A stretch of DNA of 64,000 nt from Clostridia bacterium (GCA_030625885.1 DAOUPZ010000001.1:62001-126000); one strand, 5' to 3'. Shown: positions 50,098 through 59,754, counted from the first letter of the stretch. Numbers and translations: made by a program. Notes: generated from the letters alone by a model not told the origin.

Positions 50098-50330
50098 TGT
50101 AGGAAAGTGTATAAGGTGTTTTTTAAAACTGCTGTATGTTATTGTGTGGCAGTTTTTTTATAAAGAAATACGGTTTTTTTAAAGCTTCTTTGAGTTTATC
50201 TTTTATTCCATAAAGTTTTTTGGGGTAATATGTAGGGTATATAATAAGATGATTATTACCTAATAATATTTTTTATATATTATTGCTATAATACTAACGA
50301 GAATTAATTTGAAAGGAAGACGACATACGT

Positions 50331-51158
50331 ATGAAAAATTTTAAAATTGGTGTTTGTCAGATGAAAGTTAAAGATAATAAATCACATAATTTAAAAAGAG
50401 CGGAAGAGATGATTCGAGAGGCGCATGCTAATGGCAGTGATCTGGTTGTTTTACCGGAAATGTTTAATACGCCTTATTTGAATGAGTGCTTTGTTAAATA
50501 TGCAGAGGAATTGCTGGAAAGTAAAACCGTCAGGGCGTTATCTACTTTGGCCAAAGAACTTAGAATCTATCTTGTAGGCGGTTCCATTCCGGAAAAAGAG
50601 AAAGATAAAATTTTTAATACATCATTCGTATTTAATGATAAAGGAGAAATAATTGGTAGACATCGCAAAATTCATCTATTTGATATTGATGTCAAAGATA
50701 AAGTAACTTTTAAGGAGTCCGATACGCTGTCAAGAGGAAATGATGTAACTGTCATCAATACGCCATACTGTAAAATAGGCATTGCTATTTGTTATGATAT
50801 GCGGTTTCCGGAGTTGATGCGTTTAATGGTGCTTAAAGGCGCTCAAGTGATTGTTGTACCTGCTCAATTTAACTGGACCACGGGGCCTGCGCACTGGGAA
50901 TCTTTAATAAAAGTAAGATCATTGGATAATCAGGTTTATTTTGTTGCTGCAGCACCCGCTTTAAATGAGGCGTTAGGGTTTCATGCCTATGGGCATTCTA
51001 TGATTGCCAGTCCCTGGGGAGATAAAATGATTGGTTTAGATGAAAAAGAAGGGATTATCTATGGTGATATTAATCTGGACTATGTAGAACAAGTGCGCAA
51101 TGAATTGCCGCTTTTGAAACATAGGAGATTAGATTTATATGATGTCATTGAGCGTTAA
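50331..51158 (+). CDS. Carbon-nitrogen hydrolase (omega-amidase/nitrilase-like)
   Basis: VVLPEMFNTPY, HRKIHLFDID, GIAICYDMRFPELMR. Confidence 0.94.
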   Translation: MKNFKIGVCQMKVKDNKSHNLKRAEEMIREAHANGSDLVVLPEMFNTPYLNECFVKYAEELLESKTVRALSTLAKELRIYLVGGSIPEKEKDKIFNTSFVFNDKGEIIGRHRKIHLFDIDVKDKVTFKESDTLSRGNDVTVINTPYCKIGIAICYDMRFPELMRLMVLKGAQVIVVPAQFNWTTGPAHWESLIKVRSLDNQVYFVAAAPALNEALGFHAYGHSMIASPWGDKMIGLDEKEGIIYGDINLDYVEQVRNELPLLKHRRLDLYDVIER

Positions 51159-51237
51159 TATAGATATCCAATGTCAATAATAAAATTATTACAGTGAATA
51201 TATTAAATATTTTTCATAGAGTTTAATATCAGAGGGC

Positions 51238-51271
51238 AGTTGGTTAGTTGGAAAGTTGGTTAGTTGGAAAT
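51238..51271. repeat. Short direct repeat GTTGGTTAGTTGGAAA x2
   Basis: agttggttagttggaaagttggttagttggaaa. Confidence 0.7.
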
Positions 51272-51326
51272 AAAATATAAAAGATATATAATTTAGGTTA
51301 TCAGCTTGGAAATATATATCATTTAT

Positions 51327-51396
51327 AGTTTTTATCTTTTAATTATGAATTATGAATTGTACATTAAACATTAAAAAACGGCGTTAGCCGTTTTTT
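51327..51396 (-). repeat. Repeat family R3, short copy: terminator hairpin + 5 degenerate ATTNNNN heptamers + conserved distal end
   Basis: 51342-51376 = attatga attatga attgtac attaaac attaaaa, then AAAACGGCGTTAGCCGTTTT; reverse complement CAATTCATAATTCATAATTAAAAGATAA matches the end of 55633-55800. Confidence 0.7.
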
Positions 51397-51775
51397 AGTG
51401 TTTAGGTTCAAATTCTATTTCGTGCTTAAGAATTTCTTCAATTCGTCTTTCAACTTTATCTAAATCTAGCTTAGCTTCTTTTTTAATACTTTTTCGCAGC
51501 ATAGGGCCTACTTGTTGTAAATCATCGATAATGTCTTTCAAAAGCTCCAAAGCGGCAGTTGCTTCCATTATCTCAGTAGGGATTTCTACCATATTAGCAA
51601 TGATTGAATTTTCTGTTCTAGAAGCGATTAATGGATCTTCTACTTCCTCAACATATACATACGTTCTTCTTCCGGGTCCCCGCTCATCTTCTATGGGTTC
51701 TAAGCCGATAATTTTATCTGAGCGTGCAAACTTACCATATCCCAAAGGAATTATAACGTTTTTTCTTATTTCCAT
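51395..51775 (-). CDS. Hypothetical, possibly RemA/DUF370-like N-terminal domain with helical C-terminus
   Basis: VIIPLGYGKFARSDKIIGLEPI...GPGRRTYVYVEEVEDPLIASRTENSIIANM. Confidence 0.55.
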   Translation of the reverse strand: MEIRKNVIIPLGYGKFARSDKIIGLEPIEDERGPGRRTYVYVEEVEDPLIASRTENSIIANMVEIPTEIMEATAALELLKDIIDDLQQVGPMLRKSIKKEAKLDLDKVERRIEEILKHEIEFEPKH

Positions 51776-51925
51776 ATCACATCATTCCTATTCTAAATAA
51801 TTTGTTGATATTATTTCCTAAATAGTATTTGTTATACTATTTTTATTCTAGCAGGCATATTTGATTTTTAAATCGGACAGGATATTTATTGACGTATGTC
51901 GTATATCAAGTTGAGGTGATAACAT

Positions 51926-53140
51926 ATGTATGGCGTAGTATTAGAAGGCGGCGGTGCTAGAGGGGCTTATCAGGTAGGCGTTTGGAAAGCCTTAAGAGAA
52001 GTAGGAATAGAATATACGGGTGTTGCCGGTACATCTGTAGGGGCACTAAACGGTGCTATGATGATTCAGGGTGATTTTGAAAAAGCATTTGAAATATGGT
52101 ATGAGATGGAACCTTCAAAAGTAATGAAGGTCGATGAGGACTTATATGATAACCTGTATAATAGGGAGATGGTGTTAGATAATGCCTATCAGTTATTGCA
52201 CTATGTTAAATCACTATTCAAGGAAAAAGGGATGGATATAACACCATTGCGTCAAATGTTATCTGAGCATATAGATGAAAGTCGAATTAGACAATCTGGG
52301 ATTGAATTTGGAATGGTTACAGTTTCCTTATCAGATTTGAATCCTTTGAAATTGTTTTTGCCTGATATTCCGGAGGGAAAGTTAATTGATTATTTGCTTG
52401 CAAGTGCAAGATTACCTGTGTTTCAGAAACATATGATCGATGGAAAAGCTTTTTTAGATGGGGGATTTTACGATAATTTTCCTGTTAATCTTTTAGTATC
52501 GAAAGACTATCATGATATCATCGCTGTTAAGCTTACAAGAATGGGGTTAAAGCGCTGGAAGAAGATTGAGAAAACAAATATTACTTTGATTAGTCCCAGT
52601 GAGAGCTTGGGCAGCATGCTTGATTTTACCAATCAAAGGGTAAGAGAAAATATTCAGATGGGATATTATGATGCATTGCGTGAGTTAAAAGGTTATGAGG
52701 GGAAGCAATATTGTATTGAGGTTAAGGAGAATAAAGATTACTTTTTTAATTTATTTTTTAGAATAGATCATGAAAAATTAAAGATATTTCTAGAGAAAAC
52801 AGAAATTTTTAAAGAAATGCCGCAAAATAGAGTTGTTTTTGAAAGGCTGATTCCAATTATTATTCAATTGATGGAATTGGAACCCAATGTTTCATATCAA
52901 GATATTATCATTGCTTTATTGGAACGTGAGGCACAACGCTTAAAGATTGATCGTTTTAGCATTTTTGATTTAGATGCGCTATTGCATCAAATATTTGCTT
53001 TTCATAAAGTACCAACATGGGATATGAGAATAAGAATGCCGCGGATATTGCAAGGGCATGATTTAGCACTTTGGCCGTATAAAGAGCAGATATTAGATGA
53101 GATAACGGATCTATTGTTATTTACAATAAAAAATGTCTAA
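51926..53140 (+). CDS. Patatin-like phospholipase with C-terminal extension
   Basis: GVVLEGGGARGAYQVGVWKALRE, GTSVGALNG, DGGFYDNFPVNLL. Confidence 0.94.
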   Translation: MYGVVLEGGGARGAYQVGVWKALREVGIEYTGVAGTSVGALNGAMMIQGDFEKAFEIWYEMEPSKVMKVDEDLYDNLYNREMVLDNAYQLLHYVKSLFKEKGMDITPLRQMLSEHIDESRIRQSGIEFGMVTVSLSDLNPLKLFLPDIPEGKLIDYLLASARLPVFQKHMIDGKAFLDGGFYDNFPVNLLVSKDYHDIIAVKLTRMGLKRWKKIEKTNITLISPSESLGSMLDFTNQRVRENIQMGYYDALRELKGYEGKQYCIEVKENKDYFFNLFFRIDHEKLKIFLEKTEIFKEMPQNRVVFERLIPIIIQLMELEPNVSYQDIIIALLEREAQRLKIDRFSIFDLDALLHQIFAFHKVPTWDMRIRMPRILQGHDLALWPYKEQILDEITDLLLFTIKNV

Positions 53141-53164
53141 TCACAATTGTGATTAGGGGTAGTG

Positions 53165-53186
53165 AAAAACGGCGTTAGCCGTTTTT
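53165..53186. terminator. Terminator hairpin AAAAACGGCGTTAGCCGTTTTT
   Basis: Identical stem-loop to 51375-51394. Confidence 0.85.
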
Positions 53187-53187
53187 C

Positions 53188-53301
53188 TTATTCATCATTA
53201 TTTCTATTACTATTTTTCATTGCGATTCTAATACAGTATCCTGCGCCCCCCCATAGCATCAACATGGAGAAAATCATCATAACAAAAGCACTATTTGTCA
53301 T
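53188..53301 (-). CDS. MetS-like NSS transporter small subunit (37 aa)
   Basis: MTNSAFVMMIFSMLMLWGGAGYCIRIAMKNSNRNNDE*; overlaps 3' end of NSS transporter; absent from ORF track. Confidence 0.85.
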   Translation of the reverse strand: MTNSAFVMMIFSMLMLWGGAGYCIRIAMKNSNRNNDE

Positions 53302-54799
53302 TATTTTCAACCTCCTTAACTAAAACACTTTCATTTCCCCATTTTCTAGAGGCAAAAATAAAGCCGCCAATAATCGCAATAATGAGGGCAAGCCATCCAA
53401 ATACAAATAATGCATTTAGAGAGTATCCTTCATATGGTACTCTTAAATCATTGATAAAAAGCATAACAGCCATATAGATCAGTATAACAGGTGTTAAATA
53501 TTTTATACTAAAAGTCCACCATGAACCCGTTTTAATTTCTGAAATGGGATTAACATGTTCTTGAATGGATTTGAGGTTGAAAAACCAGCCAATTAATATG
53601 ACTTCAATTAAACCGCCGAATACAACACCGTAGTTATTAATAAAATGATCTAAAATATCAAGTATATACAACCCGGCACCACTTACGAATACTAAGCTGC
53701 ATGTGCCAGAAATGATTGAGTATATTATAACGGTTTTTTTGCGTTCAAGATTAAATTTGTCCATAATTGCAGCAATAGCGGCTTCATTGATGGAGATAAA
53801 TGATGATAAGCCAGCAAAGGTTAGTGATAAAAAGAATAATAAACCGAAAACAGGTGCAATTGTCCCAAGTGTGTTGATTGCACTTGGGAATGTAATAAAG
53901 GCTAAACCAACACCCGCACCAGCGACTTCTTCTACTAATACGCCTTGAGTTAGAGCCATATGACCTAAAATGCTAAAAACAGCGATACCAGACAGTAGAC
54001 TATATCCACAGTTGATAAAACTGGTCATAAATGCATTATTAACAATGTCTGATTTTGGGGGTAGATAGCTGGAATATGCAATCATTATAGCAAAGCCGAT
54101 ACTCAGTGAATAGAATATTTGACCGTAGGCGGCTGTCCAAACCTTGTAATCCATTATTTTACTGAAGTCCGGCTTAAAAAAATAATTTAACCCGGCAGCT
54201 GCGCCTGGAAGTGTGGCGCTGCGGATTGCACCTAGAATGGTTAAAACAAAGAGAATAGGCATTAAAATCTTGTTTACTCTTTCAATACCACCTTTTACAC
54301 CACTATAAATAGCAATAAACGAAATAATCCAAACAATGAGAAGTGGAAGAAGGATGCCTATTCTTATACCACCCAGTTCAAAAGGTCCTCCTGTTATGCC
54401 TAAATAATTATTAAAGAAAAAACTTGTTGGGTCATTTCCCCATGCTTGAGTTATAGAAAAACCGGTATATGAAATGGCCCATGCGACCACGGCAACATAG
54501 TATACGGCTATGAAAAAACAAACCAAAATTTGCCCCCACCCCAACCATTCCCATTTACGATTTAATTTGGCGAAAGTTAATGGCGCAGAACCTGCATATT
54601 TATGACCAATACCGAATTCGAGAATCATAATGGGAATACCAGCTGTGAGAAGTGCAAATAAATAAGGAATAAAAAAAGCGCCACCACCATTTTTAGCAGC
54701 TACATAGGGGAATCGCCAAATGTTACCTAAGCCGATTGCAGAGCCGACTGCTGCTAGAATAAACCCTGCTCTACTCCCCCATTGTTCACGTTTTTCCAT
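53291..54799 (-). CDS. Neurotransmitter:sodium symporter (NSS) family transporter
   Basis: WGSRAGFILAAVGSAIGLGNIWRFPYVAAKNGGGAFFIPYL. Confidence 0.96.
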   Translation of the reverse strand: MEKREQWGSRAGFILAAVGSAIGLGNIWRFPYVAAKNGGGAFFIPYLFALLTAGIPIMILEFGIGHKYAGSAPLTFAKLNRKWEWLGWGQILVCFFIAVYYVAVVAWAISYTGFSITQAWGNDPTSFFFNNYLGITGGPFELGGIRIGILLPLLIVWIISFIAIYSGVKGGIERVNKILMPILFVLTILGAIRSATLPGAAAGLNYFFKPDFSKIMDYKVWTAAYGQIFYSLSIGFAIMIAYSSYLPPKSDIVNNAFMTSFINCGYSLLSGIAVFSILGHMALTQGVLVEEVAGAGVGLAFITFPSAINTLGTIAPVFGLLFFLSLTFAGLSSFISINEAAIAAIMDKFNLERKKTVIIYSIISGTCSLVFVSGAGLYILDILDHFINNYGVVFGGLIEVILIGWFFNLKSIQEHVNPISEIKTGSWWTFSIKYLTPVILIYMAVMLFINDLRVPYEGYSLNALFVFGWLALIIAIIGGFIFASRKWGNESVLVKEVENNDK

Positions 54800-55091
54800 G
54801 ATTTACCTCCTTGTTGTTGAGTATTGTCCCCCAGTGTTCATTATCGTAGTTGCTGGAAGAGAAATGCAAAATTTTTATTGCTAGTTATATAGGCTATTTA
54901 ATGTGATATATAGTTTATTTTCTCAAAGTTTTAAGATATTGATACGTATTTTTATTATTAACATTGTAGCTTTAAATAGTAAATTTTAGGTAAATACTAT
55001 TTTATTTAATAAATTTCTAAAGAAATGATTAAATATAGCAAAAAAGGTAATATATATATTAGATAAAATAATTAATCAGGAGGTATTTGTG

Positions 55092-55604
55092 ATGTTATCT
55101 GAAAAATTACTCAATGAATTAAACGAACAAATTAAGTATGAACTGTATTCCGCACATCTTTACTTGGGGATGGCGGCTTATTGTGCGTCAGAAGATTTAG
55201 ACGGATTTGCCAATTTTTTTAAGGTACAAGCTGAAGAAGAAAAATTTCATGCCATGAAATTTTTTGATTATGTTAACGAAAAAGGCGGCCGTGTGAGAAT
55301 GCAAGCTTTGGCTGAGCCTATGAATGATTACGAATCCATTTTGGATGTCTTTGAAAAAGCATATGAACATGAACAATTTGTTACAAAAAGAATTTATACT
55401 TTGATGGATATTGCACTGGATGAAAGAGAACATGCTACGGTTAGTTTACTCAAGTGGTTTGTGGATGAACAGGTAGAAGAAGAATCCAATATGGAAGGAA
55501 TTATTAAAAAGATAAAAAGAATTGGCGATCATGGTCACGGTATTTTTATGCTAGATGCAGAATTAGCACAAAGAACGTTTACGCCTCCTGTTAAAGGGGA
55601 ATAG
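55092..55604 (+). CDS. Ferritin
   Basis: LLNELNEQIKYELYSAHLYLGMAAYCASEDLDGFANFFKVQAEEEKFHAMKFFDYV. Confidence 0.96.
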   Translation: MLSEKLLNELNEQIKYELYSAHLYLGMAAYCASEDLDGFANFFKVQAEEEKFHAMKFFDYVNEKGGRVRMQALAEPMNDYESILDVFEKAYEHEQFVTKRIYTLMDIALDEREHATVSLLKWFVDEQVEEESNMEGIIKKIKRIGDHGHGIFMLDAELAQRTFTPPVKGE

Positions 55605-55609
55605 CCTTG

Positions 55610-55631
55610 AAAAACGGCGGGGGCCGTTTTT
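55610..55631 (+). terminator. Terminator hairpin aaaaacggcgggggccgttttt
   Basis: Same stem as 51375 and 53165 hairpins with a different loop. Confidence 0.8.
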
Positions 55632-55632
55632 A

Positions 55633-55779
55633 ATTGATAATTGACAATTGATAATTGACAATTGATAATTGATAATTGATAATTGATAATTGATAATTGA
55701 CAATTGATAATTGACAATTGATAATTGATAATTGACAATTGATAATTGACAATTGATAATTGTCAATTTATAATTCACA
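55633..55779. repeat. Heptamer tandem array ATTGATA/ATTGACA (18 exact + 3 degenerate units), repeat family R3 long copy
   Basis: Units read in 7-nt phase from 55633; exact through 55758, then attgtca atttata attcaca. Confidence 0.95.
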
Positions 55780-55831
55780 ATTAAAAGATAAGAGATTAAA
55801 AGATATGGGAAAAGATATGTTTTCTTATTCC

Positions 55832-55867
55832 AAAAAACAGCCTTGCTATTTGGCTGTTTTTTGTTTT
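55832..55867. terminator. Rho-independent terminator
   Basis: aaaaaacagcc ttgctattt ggctgtttttt. Confidence 0.75.
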
Positions 55868-56140
55868 TTGAGGGATAAAATGATTAGTAATGCATAGGGG
55901 CTTAAAAAAGTGTATAATGGAACAATATATGCTATATACAGCGCATGAAATATTTTTCATTGATAAAAATAAGCAGTGAGTACAGTTTTTCTCCACTCTC
56001 CGTATTAGGGAAAAGGTTAAAGGGGAAAGGGGAAAGACCTTTTTTATTATAACTTCATGTAATGTATTTAGTATGTCTTATATAAAAACATTTTGTAGTC
56101 GTATAATTGGTTAATACGACAGGAAATCGGAGGATTTTAT

Positions 56141-57313
56141 ATGACTAAAGTATTCTTGAAAAAAGGTATTCGGAAGCGGGTAGAAAATGGACATCCCTGG
56201 GTATATAAGAATGAAGTAGATCGTATTGATGGGGAATATTGCATGGGCGATATTGTAGAAGTTTATAATCCTAAGGGGCAATTTTTAGGAAGAGGTTATA
56301 TCAATCCTAAATCTCAAATTCTTGTGCGCATTATGACGCGAAATAAAAGTGAGGAAATTGATATTGAATTTTTCCATAATCGGTTATTAAGAGCATGGCA
56401 ATATCGGCAAAAAATGGTTGATACATCGAGTTGCCGGATTGTTTTTGGTGAAGCGGATGAATTGCCCGGGCTTATTGTTGATAAGTTTAATGATTATTTG
56501 GTTATTCAAACCTTAACCTACGGTATTGACCAATATAAAGAATGGATTGTGGATCTTTTAGAAGAAATGATTCACCCTAAAGGGATCTATGAAAGAAATG
56601 ATCAGCAGGTTAGAGAGCTGGAAGGATTGCCCATGCAAAAAGGATTTTTGAAAGGTGACTTTGATCCTTACACGATTATTAATGAAAATGGGATTAGGAT
56701 GGGTATTGATATTGCAGAAGGGCAGAAAACGGGTTATTTCTTAGATCAGCGGGAAAATAGATATGCAATTCGAAATATTGTAAAAGATGCCAGTGTATTG
56801 GATTGTTTTACGCATACAGCTTCCTTTGCTTTGCATGCGGTTCATTTTGGTGCTAAACATGTCACTGCGGTGGATATTTCAGAGCATGCCATTACAACAG
56901 CAAAAAAGAATGCAGCGTTAAATAACGGAGAAGATAAAATTGATTTTGTTTGTGCCAATGCTTTTGATTTGTTACGGGAATATGAGAAGGAAGGAAAACA
57001 ATATGATGTGGTGATCTTAGATCCCCCTGCTTTTACAAAATCCGCTAAAAATATCAAAAGTGCTTCTAAAGGATACAAAGAGATTAACTTGCGGGGGATG
57101 AAACTGACAAAGCCCGGTGGTTTTTTAGTGACAGCGTCTTGTTCACATTATATGTATCCTGATGTTTTTAGGAAAGTTTTGTATGAAGCAGCCAAAGATG
57201 CACATAAAACTATACGTGAGGTAGAATATCGTACACAAGCTAAGGATCATCCGTATTTGTGGAACTATGAAGAATCGCTTTATCTTAAGTTTTTTATTTT
57301 GCAAGTCTTGTAA
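56141..57313 (+). CDS. Class I SAM-dependent rRNA methyltransferase (RlmI-like, PUA domain)
   Basis: KKGIRKRVENGHPWVYKNEVD PUA; QKTGYFLDQRENR; VLDCFTHTASFALHAV; VILDPPAFTKS. Confidence 0.94.
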   Translation: MTKVFLKKGIRKRVENGHPWVYKNEVDRIDGEYCMGDIVEVYNPKGQFLGRGYINPKSQILVRIMTRNKSEEIDIEFFHNRLLRAWQYRQKMVDTSSCRIVFGEADELPGLIVDKFNDYLVIQTLTYGIDQYKEWIVDLLEEMIHPKGIYERNDQQVRELEGLPMQKGFLKGDFDPYTIINENGIRMGIDIAEGQKTGYFLDQRENRYAIRNIVKDASVLDCFTHTASFALHAVHFGAKHVTAVDISEHAITTAKKNAALNNGEDKIDFVCANAFDLLREYEKEGKQYDVVILDPPAFTKSAKNIKSASKGYKEINLRGMKLTKPGGFLVTASCSHYMYPDVFRKVLYEAAKDAHKTIREVEYRTQAKDHPYLWNYEESLYLKFFILQVL

Positions 57314-57314
57314 A

Positions 57315-57361
57315 ACAAATAGCTTGTCAGGTTAAGTATAACCTGACAAGCTATTTGTTTA
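57315..57361. terminator. Bidirectional terminator
   Basis: aaacaaatagcttgtcaggtt aagta taacctgacaagctatttgttt. Confidence 0.85.
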
Positions 57362-57364
57362 TTC

Positions 57365-57730
57365 TTACTCAATTGGAGGAAAAAAAGTTACAAACTTAAT
57401 GGAATACAGGTCGCCTAATACGTCAAGGCCTGAGACGGTTTCTTCGATAACGACATAGCTGACGCCAACGTCTTTTAAAATGCCATCCTTATCTACAAAA
57501 GAATTGGTACCAATCAAGAAATCAATTTTTACCCTTTCTCCAATTCGACTTTTTAGGTAGGCTTGAGTATATTCGATGTTTTTTATGGTTTCATCTTCTG
57601 GATTAATTGGCATATCAGGGGGAAGTTCGGTCAAATCGCTTTGAGCACATTCGCACGATTCTTCTTTTTCTAAATAATTGTTTTCAACATCATAATCATA
57701 ACTGTACCTTGTTTTTCTTGTTCTTGCCAT
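57365..57730 (-). CDS. GerQ-like spore coat protein (tentative)
   Basis: NIEYTQAYLKSRIGERVKIDFLIGTNSFVDKDGILKDVGVSYVVIEE; located downstream of CwlJ/SleB-type hydrolase. Confidence 0.55.
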   Translation of the reverse strand: MARTRKTRYSYDYDVENNYLEKEESCECAQSDLTELPPDMPINPEDETIKNIEYTQAYLKSRIGERVKIDFLIGTNSFVDKDGILKDVGVSYVVIEETVSGLDVLGDLYSIKFVTFFPPIE

Positions 57731-57789
57731 TATTTTAACCTCCTATTCACATTTGAAATATATTTTTTTCATTTGGGTGTTCTTAGTTG

Positions 57790-58230
57790 TTAAGTTCCTC
57801 TATATAAAGGGGTCGGATTGTAATAACAATGCTGTCTTATTCTCGTATTAAAGCCGCCTGCCGGTGTAGGAAATCTTGGTGGGCATGAAGGTCGGAAAGG
57901 ATTAAAATACCACAGAGCAATCTCGGTTCCTGAAAGGCGGTTGCCTGCTAGTGCCCAATCTGCTATTTGGTAATGAATAGGTTCGGGGTTAGCAGCATAT
58001 ATATTGCGAAGATTTGGTCGACCACGTATTGTTGTCATAGCACAGTCAAATTGATTGCGTTGAAAAATAATGGTTCGTAAATCTCCCTTTCCTACGCGGC
58101 GATATTCTCCGTAGGGGACCCTGACACGGTTCATAACGACAGTTGCTACAGCCTTCATGCCAATATCACCTTCTCCACCCGCTTCGCATTTAATGAGTCG
58201 AGCCAACAGTTCACGGTCGGAATATGCCAT
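57790..58230 (-). CDS. cwlJ: Cell wall hydrolase, CwlJ/SleB family
   Basis: DRELLARLIKCEAGGEGDIGMKAVATVVMNRVR; FQRNQFDC; ALWYFNP. Confidence 0.9.
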   Translation of the reverse strand: MAYSDRELLARLIKCEAGGEGDIGMKAVATVVMNRVRVPYGEYRRVGKGDLRTIIFQRNQFDCAMTTIRGRPNLRNIYAANPEPIHYQIADWALAGNRLSGTEIALWYFNPFRPSCPPRFPTPAGGFNTRIRQHCYYNPTPLYRGT

Positions 58231-58494
58231 AACTAATTATCACCTCACAATCGTTTGGATAGTATCATTATATTATTTAAGTTAACTAAAGTTCCCTGAT
58301 GGACTTGCTGTTGGTTTGATTATTGCGTGGTACTTTATTACATGTGAGGAGATATTTTTACAGATTAAGAAATTAAGGTTTTTTTATAATAATCGTAATA
58401 TAATGTATTAGATCAGAAAGAACTGGAAGAATAGGCTTAAATTGAGTATACTTAATTATGATATTAAGTATACTGGCGAAGGAGTTCTTAAAGA

Positions 58495-59751
58495 ATGGTT
58501 AATCAAAAAAAACATCATCTAAAGGTGATTATTGTCGGTGGAGGCGCAGCAGGGATGATAGCAGGTATTGCTGCTCGGAAAAACGGTGCAAGTGTAACGA
58601 TTCTTGAACGAAATGCACGAGTGGGGAAAAAGCTGCTGGCAACAGGAAATGGACGATGTAATCTAACCAATATCAATATGCATATTTCTCATTTTCATGG
58701 AAAGAATCCTAAATTTGCATATAGTGTTCTAAAACGTTTTGATTTACAACAAACGATTGAACTATTTGAGTATTTAGGTGTCGCACATAAAGTAGAAGAA
58801 TCAGGGAAAGTGTTTCCTGTATCCGATCAGGCGTCCAGTGTTTTGGATGTTTTAAGATATGAATTAGAACAAATAGGGGTCAATACGGTTACAGAATCAG
58901 AAGTAAAAGAAATAAAAAATTCAAATGATTCCTTTACGGTAGTAACAACGAATGGTAAAAAATTTTATGGTGATCGGGTAATTATTACAACGGGTGGGAA
59001 AGCCAGTCCTCAATTAGGGTCTAATGGGAGTGGGTATGCGTTAGCCCAACAATTAGGTCATCACATTATCGAACCCTTTGCTGCTTTGGTCCAATTAAAA
59101 TTAAATGCTAATTTCTTGAAACAAATTAAAGGCGTAAAATTTATTGGGGATGCTGAAATTATAGTTGGCAATAAAACCATAAAAAAAGAACAGGGAGAAA
59201 TATTATTTACGGATTATGGGATATCAGGTCCACCCATATTGGATTTAAGCCGCACAGCAGAAGAAACATTGAAACGTAATGAAAAGGTTTGGTTAAAAGT
59301 CAATTTATTTTATAATATGTTACGTGAAGCGTTAGAAACCAAGCTGATTACAAGAATTGAATCACAACCTAAAAAGACGTTGGATTTTAGTTTTGTAGGC
59401 TTTATAAACAAACGTTTGATACCTGTGGTATTAAGGGAAGCTGGAATTGGGGATATTAATAAGCCTGCAGGAAATTTGACGGCAGATGAGCGAAAAAAGA
59501 TTGTTCATATTTTGCAGGATTGGCGGTTTGAAGTAACGGGAACGAATGGGTGGACGGGTGCTCAAGCGACTGCGGGAGGGATAGATGTAAAGGAAATCAA
59601 TCAAAAGACTTTGGAATCTAAACGGGTACCGGGACTTTATTTTGCTGGTGAAGTGGTTGATATTGATGGTGATTGCGGCGGGTATAATTTACAATGGGCC
59701 TGGTCTTCGGGGTATGTAGCTGGAGAAAGTGCAGCAAGTGAAGGAGAATAA
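58495..59751 (+). CDS. NAD(P)/FAD-dependent oxidoreductase (HI0933/YtfP-like)
   Basis: VIIVGGGAAGMIAGIAARKNGASVTILERNARVGKKLLATGNGRCNLTN. Confidence 0.94.
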   Translation: MVNQKKHHLKVIIVGGGAAGMIAGIAARKNGASVTILERNARVGKKLLATGNGRCNLTNINMHISHFHGKNPKFAYSVLKRFDLQQTIELFEYLGVAHKVEESGKVFPVSDQASSVLDVLRYELEQIGVNTVTESEVKEIKNSNDSFTVVTTNGKKFYGDRVIITTGGKASPQLGSNGSGYALAQQLGHHIIEPFAALVQLKLNANFLKQIKGVKFIGDAEIIVGNKTIKKEQGEILFTDYGISGPPILDLSRTAEETLKRNEKVWLKVNLFYNMLREALETKLITRIESQPKKTLDFSFVGFINKRLIPVVLREAGIGDINKPAGNLTADERKKIVHILQDWRFEVTGTNGWTGAQATAGGIDVKEINQKTLESKRVPGLYFAGEVVDIDGDCGGYNLQWAWSSGYVAGESAASEGE

Positions 59752-59754
59752 AAT

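Noticed and set aside
55535-55778. Minus-strand ORFs 55535-55738 and 55563-55778 (repeated INYQLSI peptides)
   Set aside because: Translations of the 7-bp tandem array; 7-nt units read through all frames, no RBS, no real protein signature.
55633-55779. Possible CRISPR array
   Set aside because: Repeats are contiguous heptamers with no spacers and no cas genes in the window.
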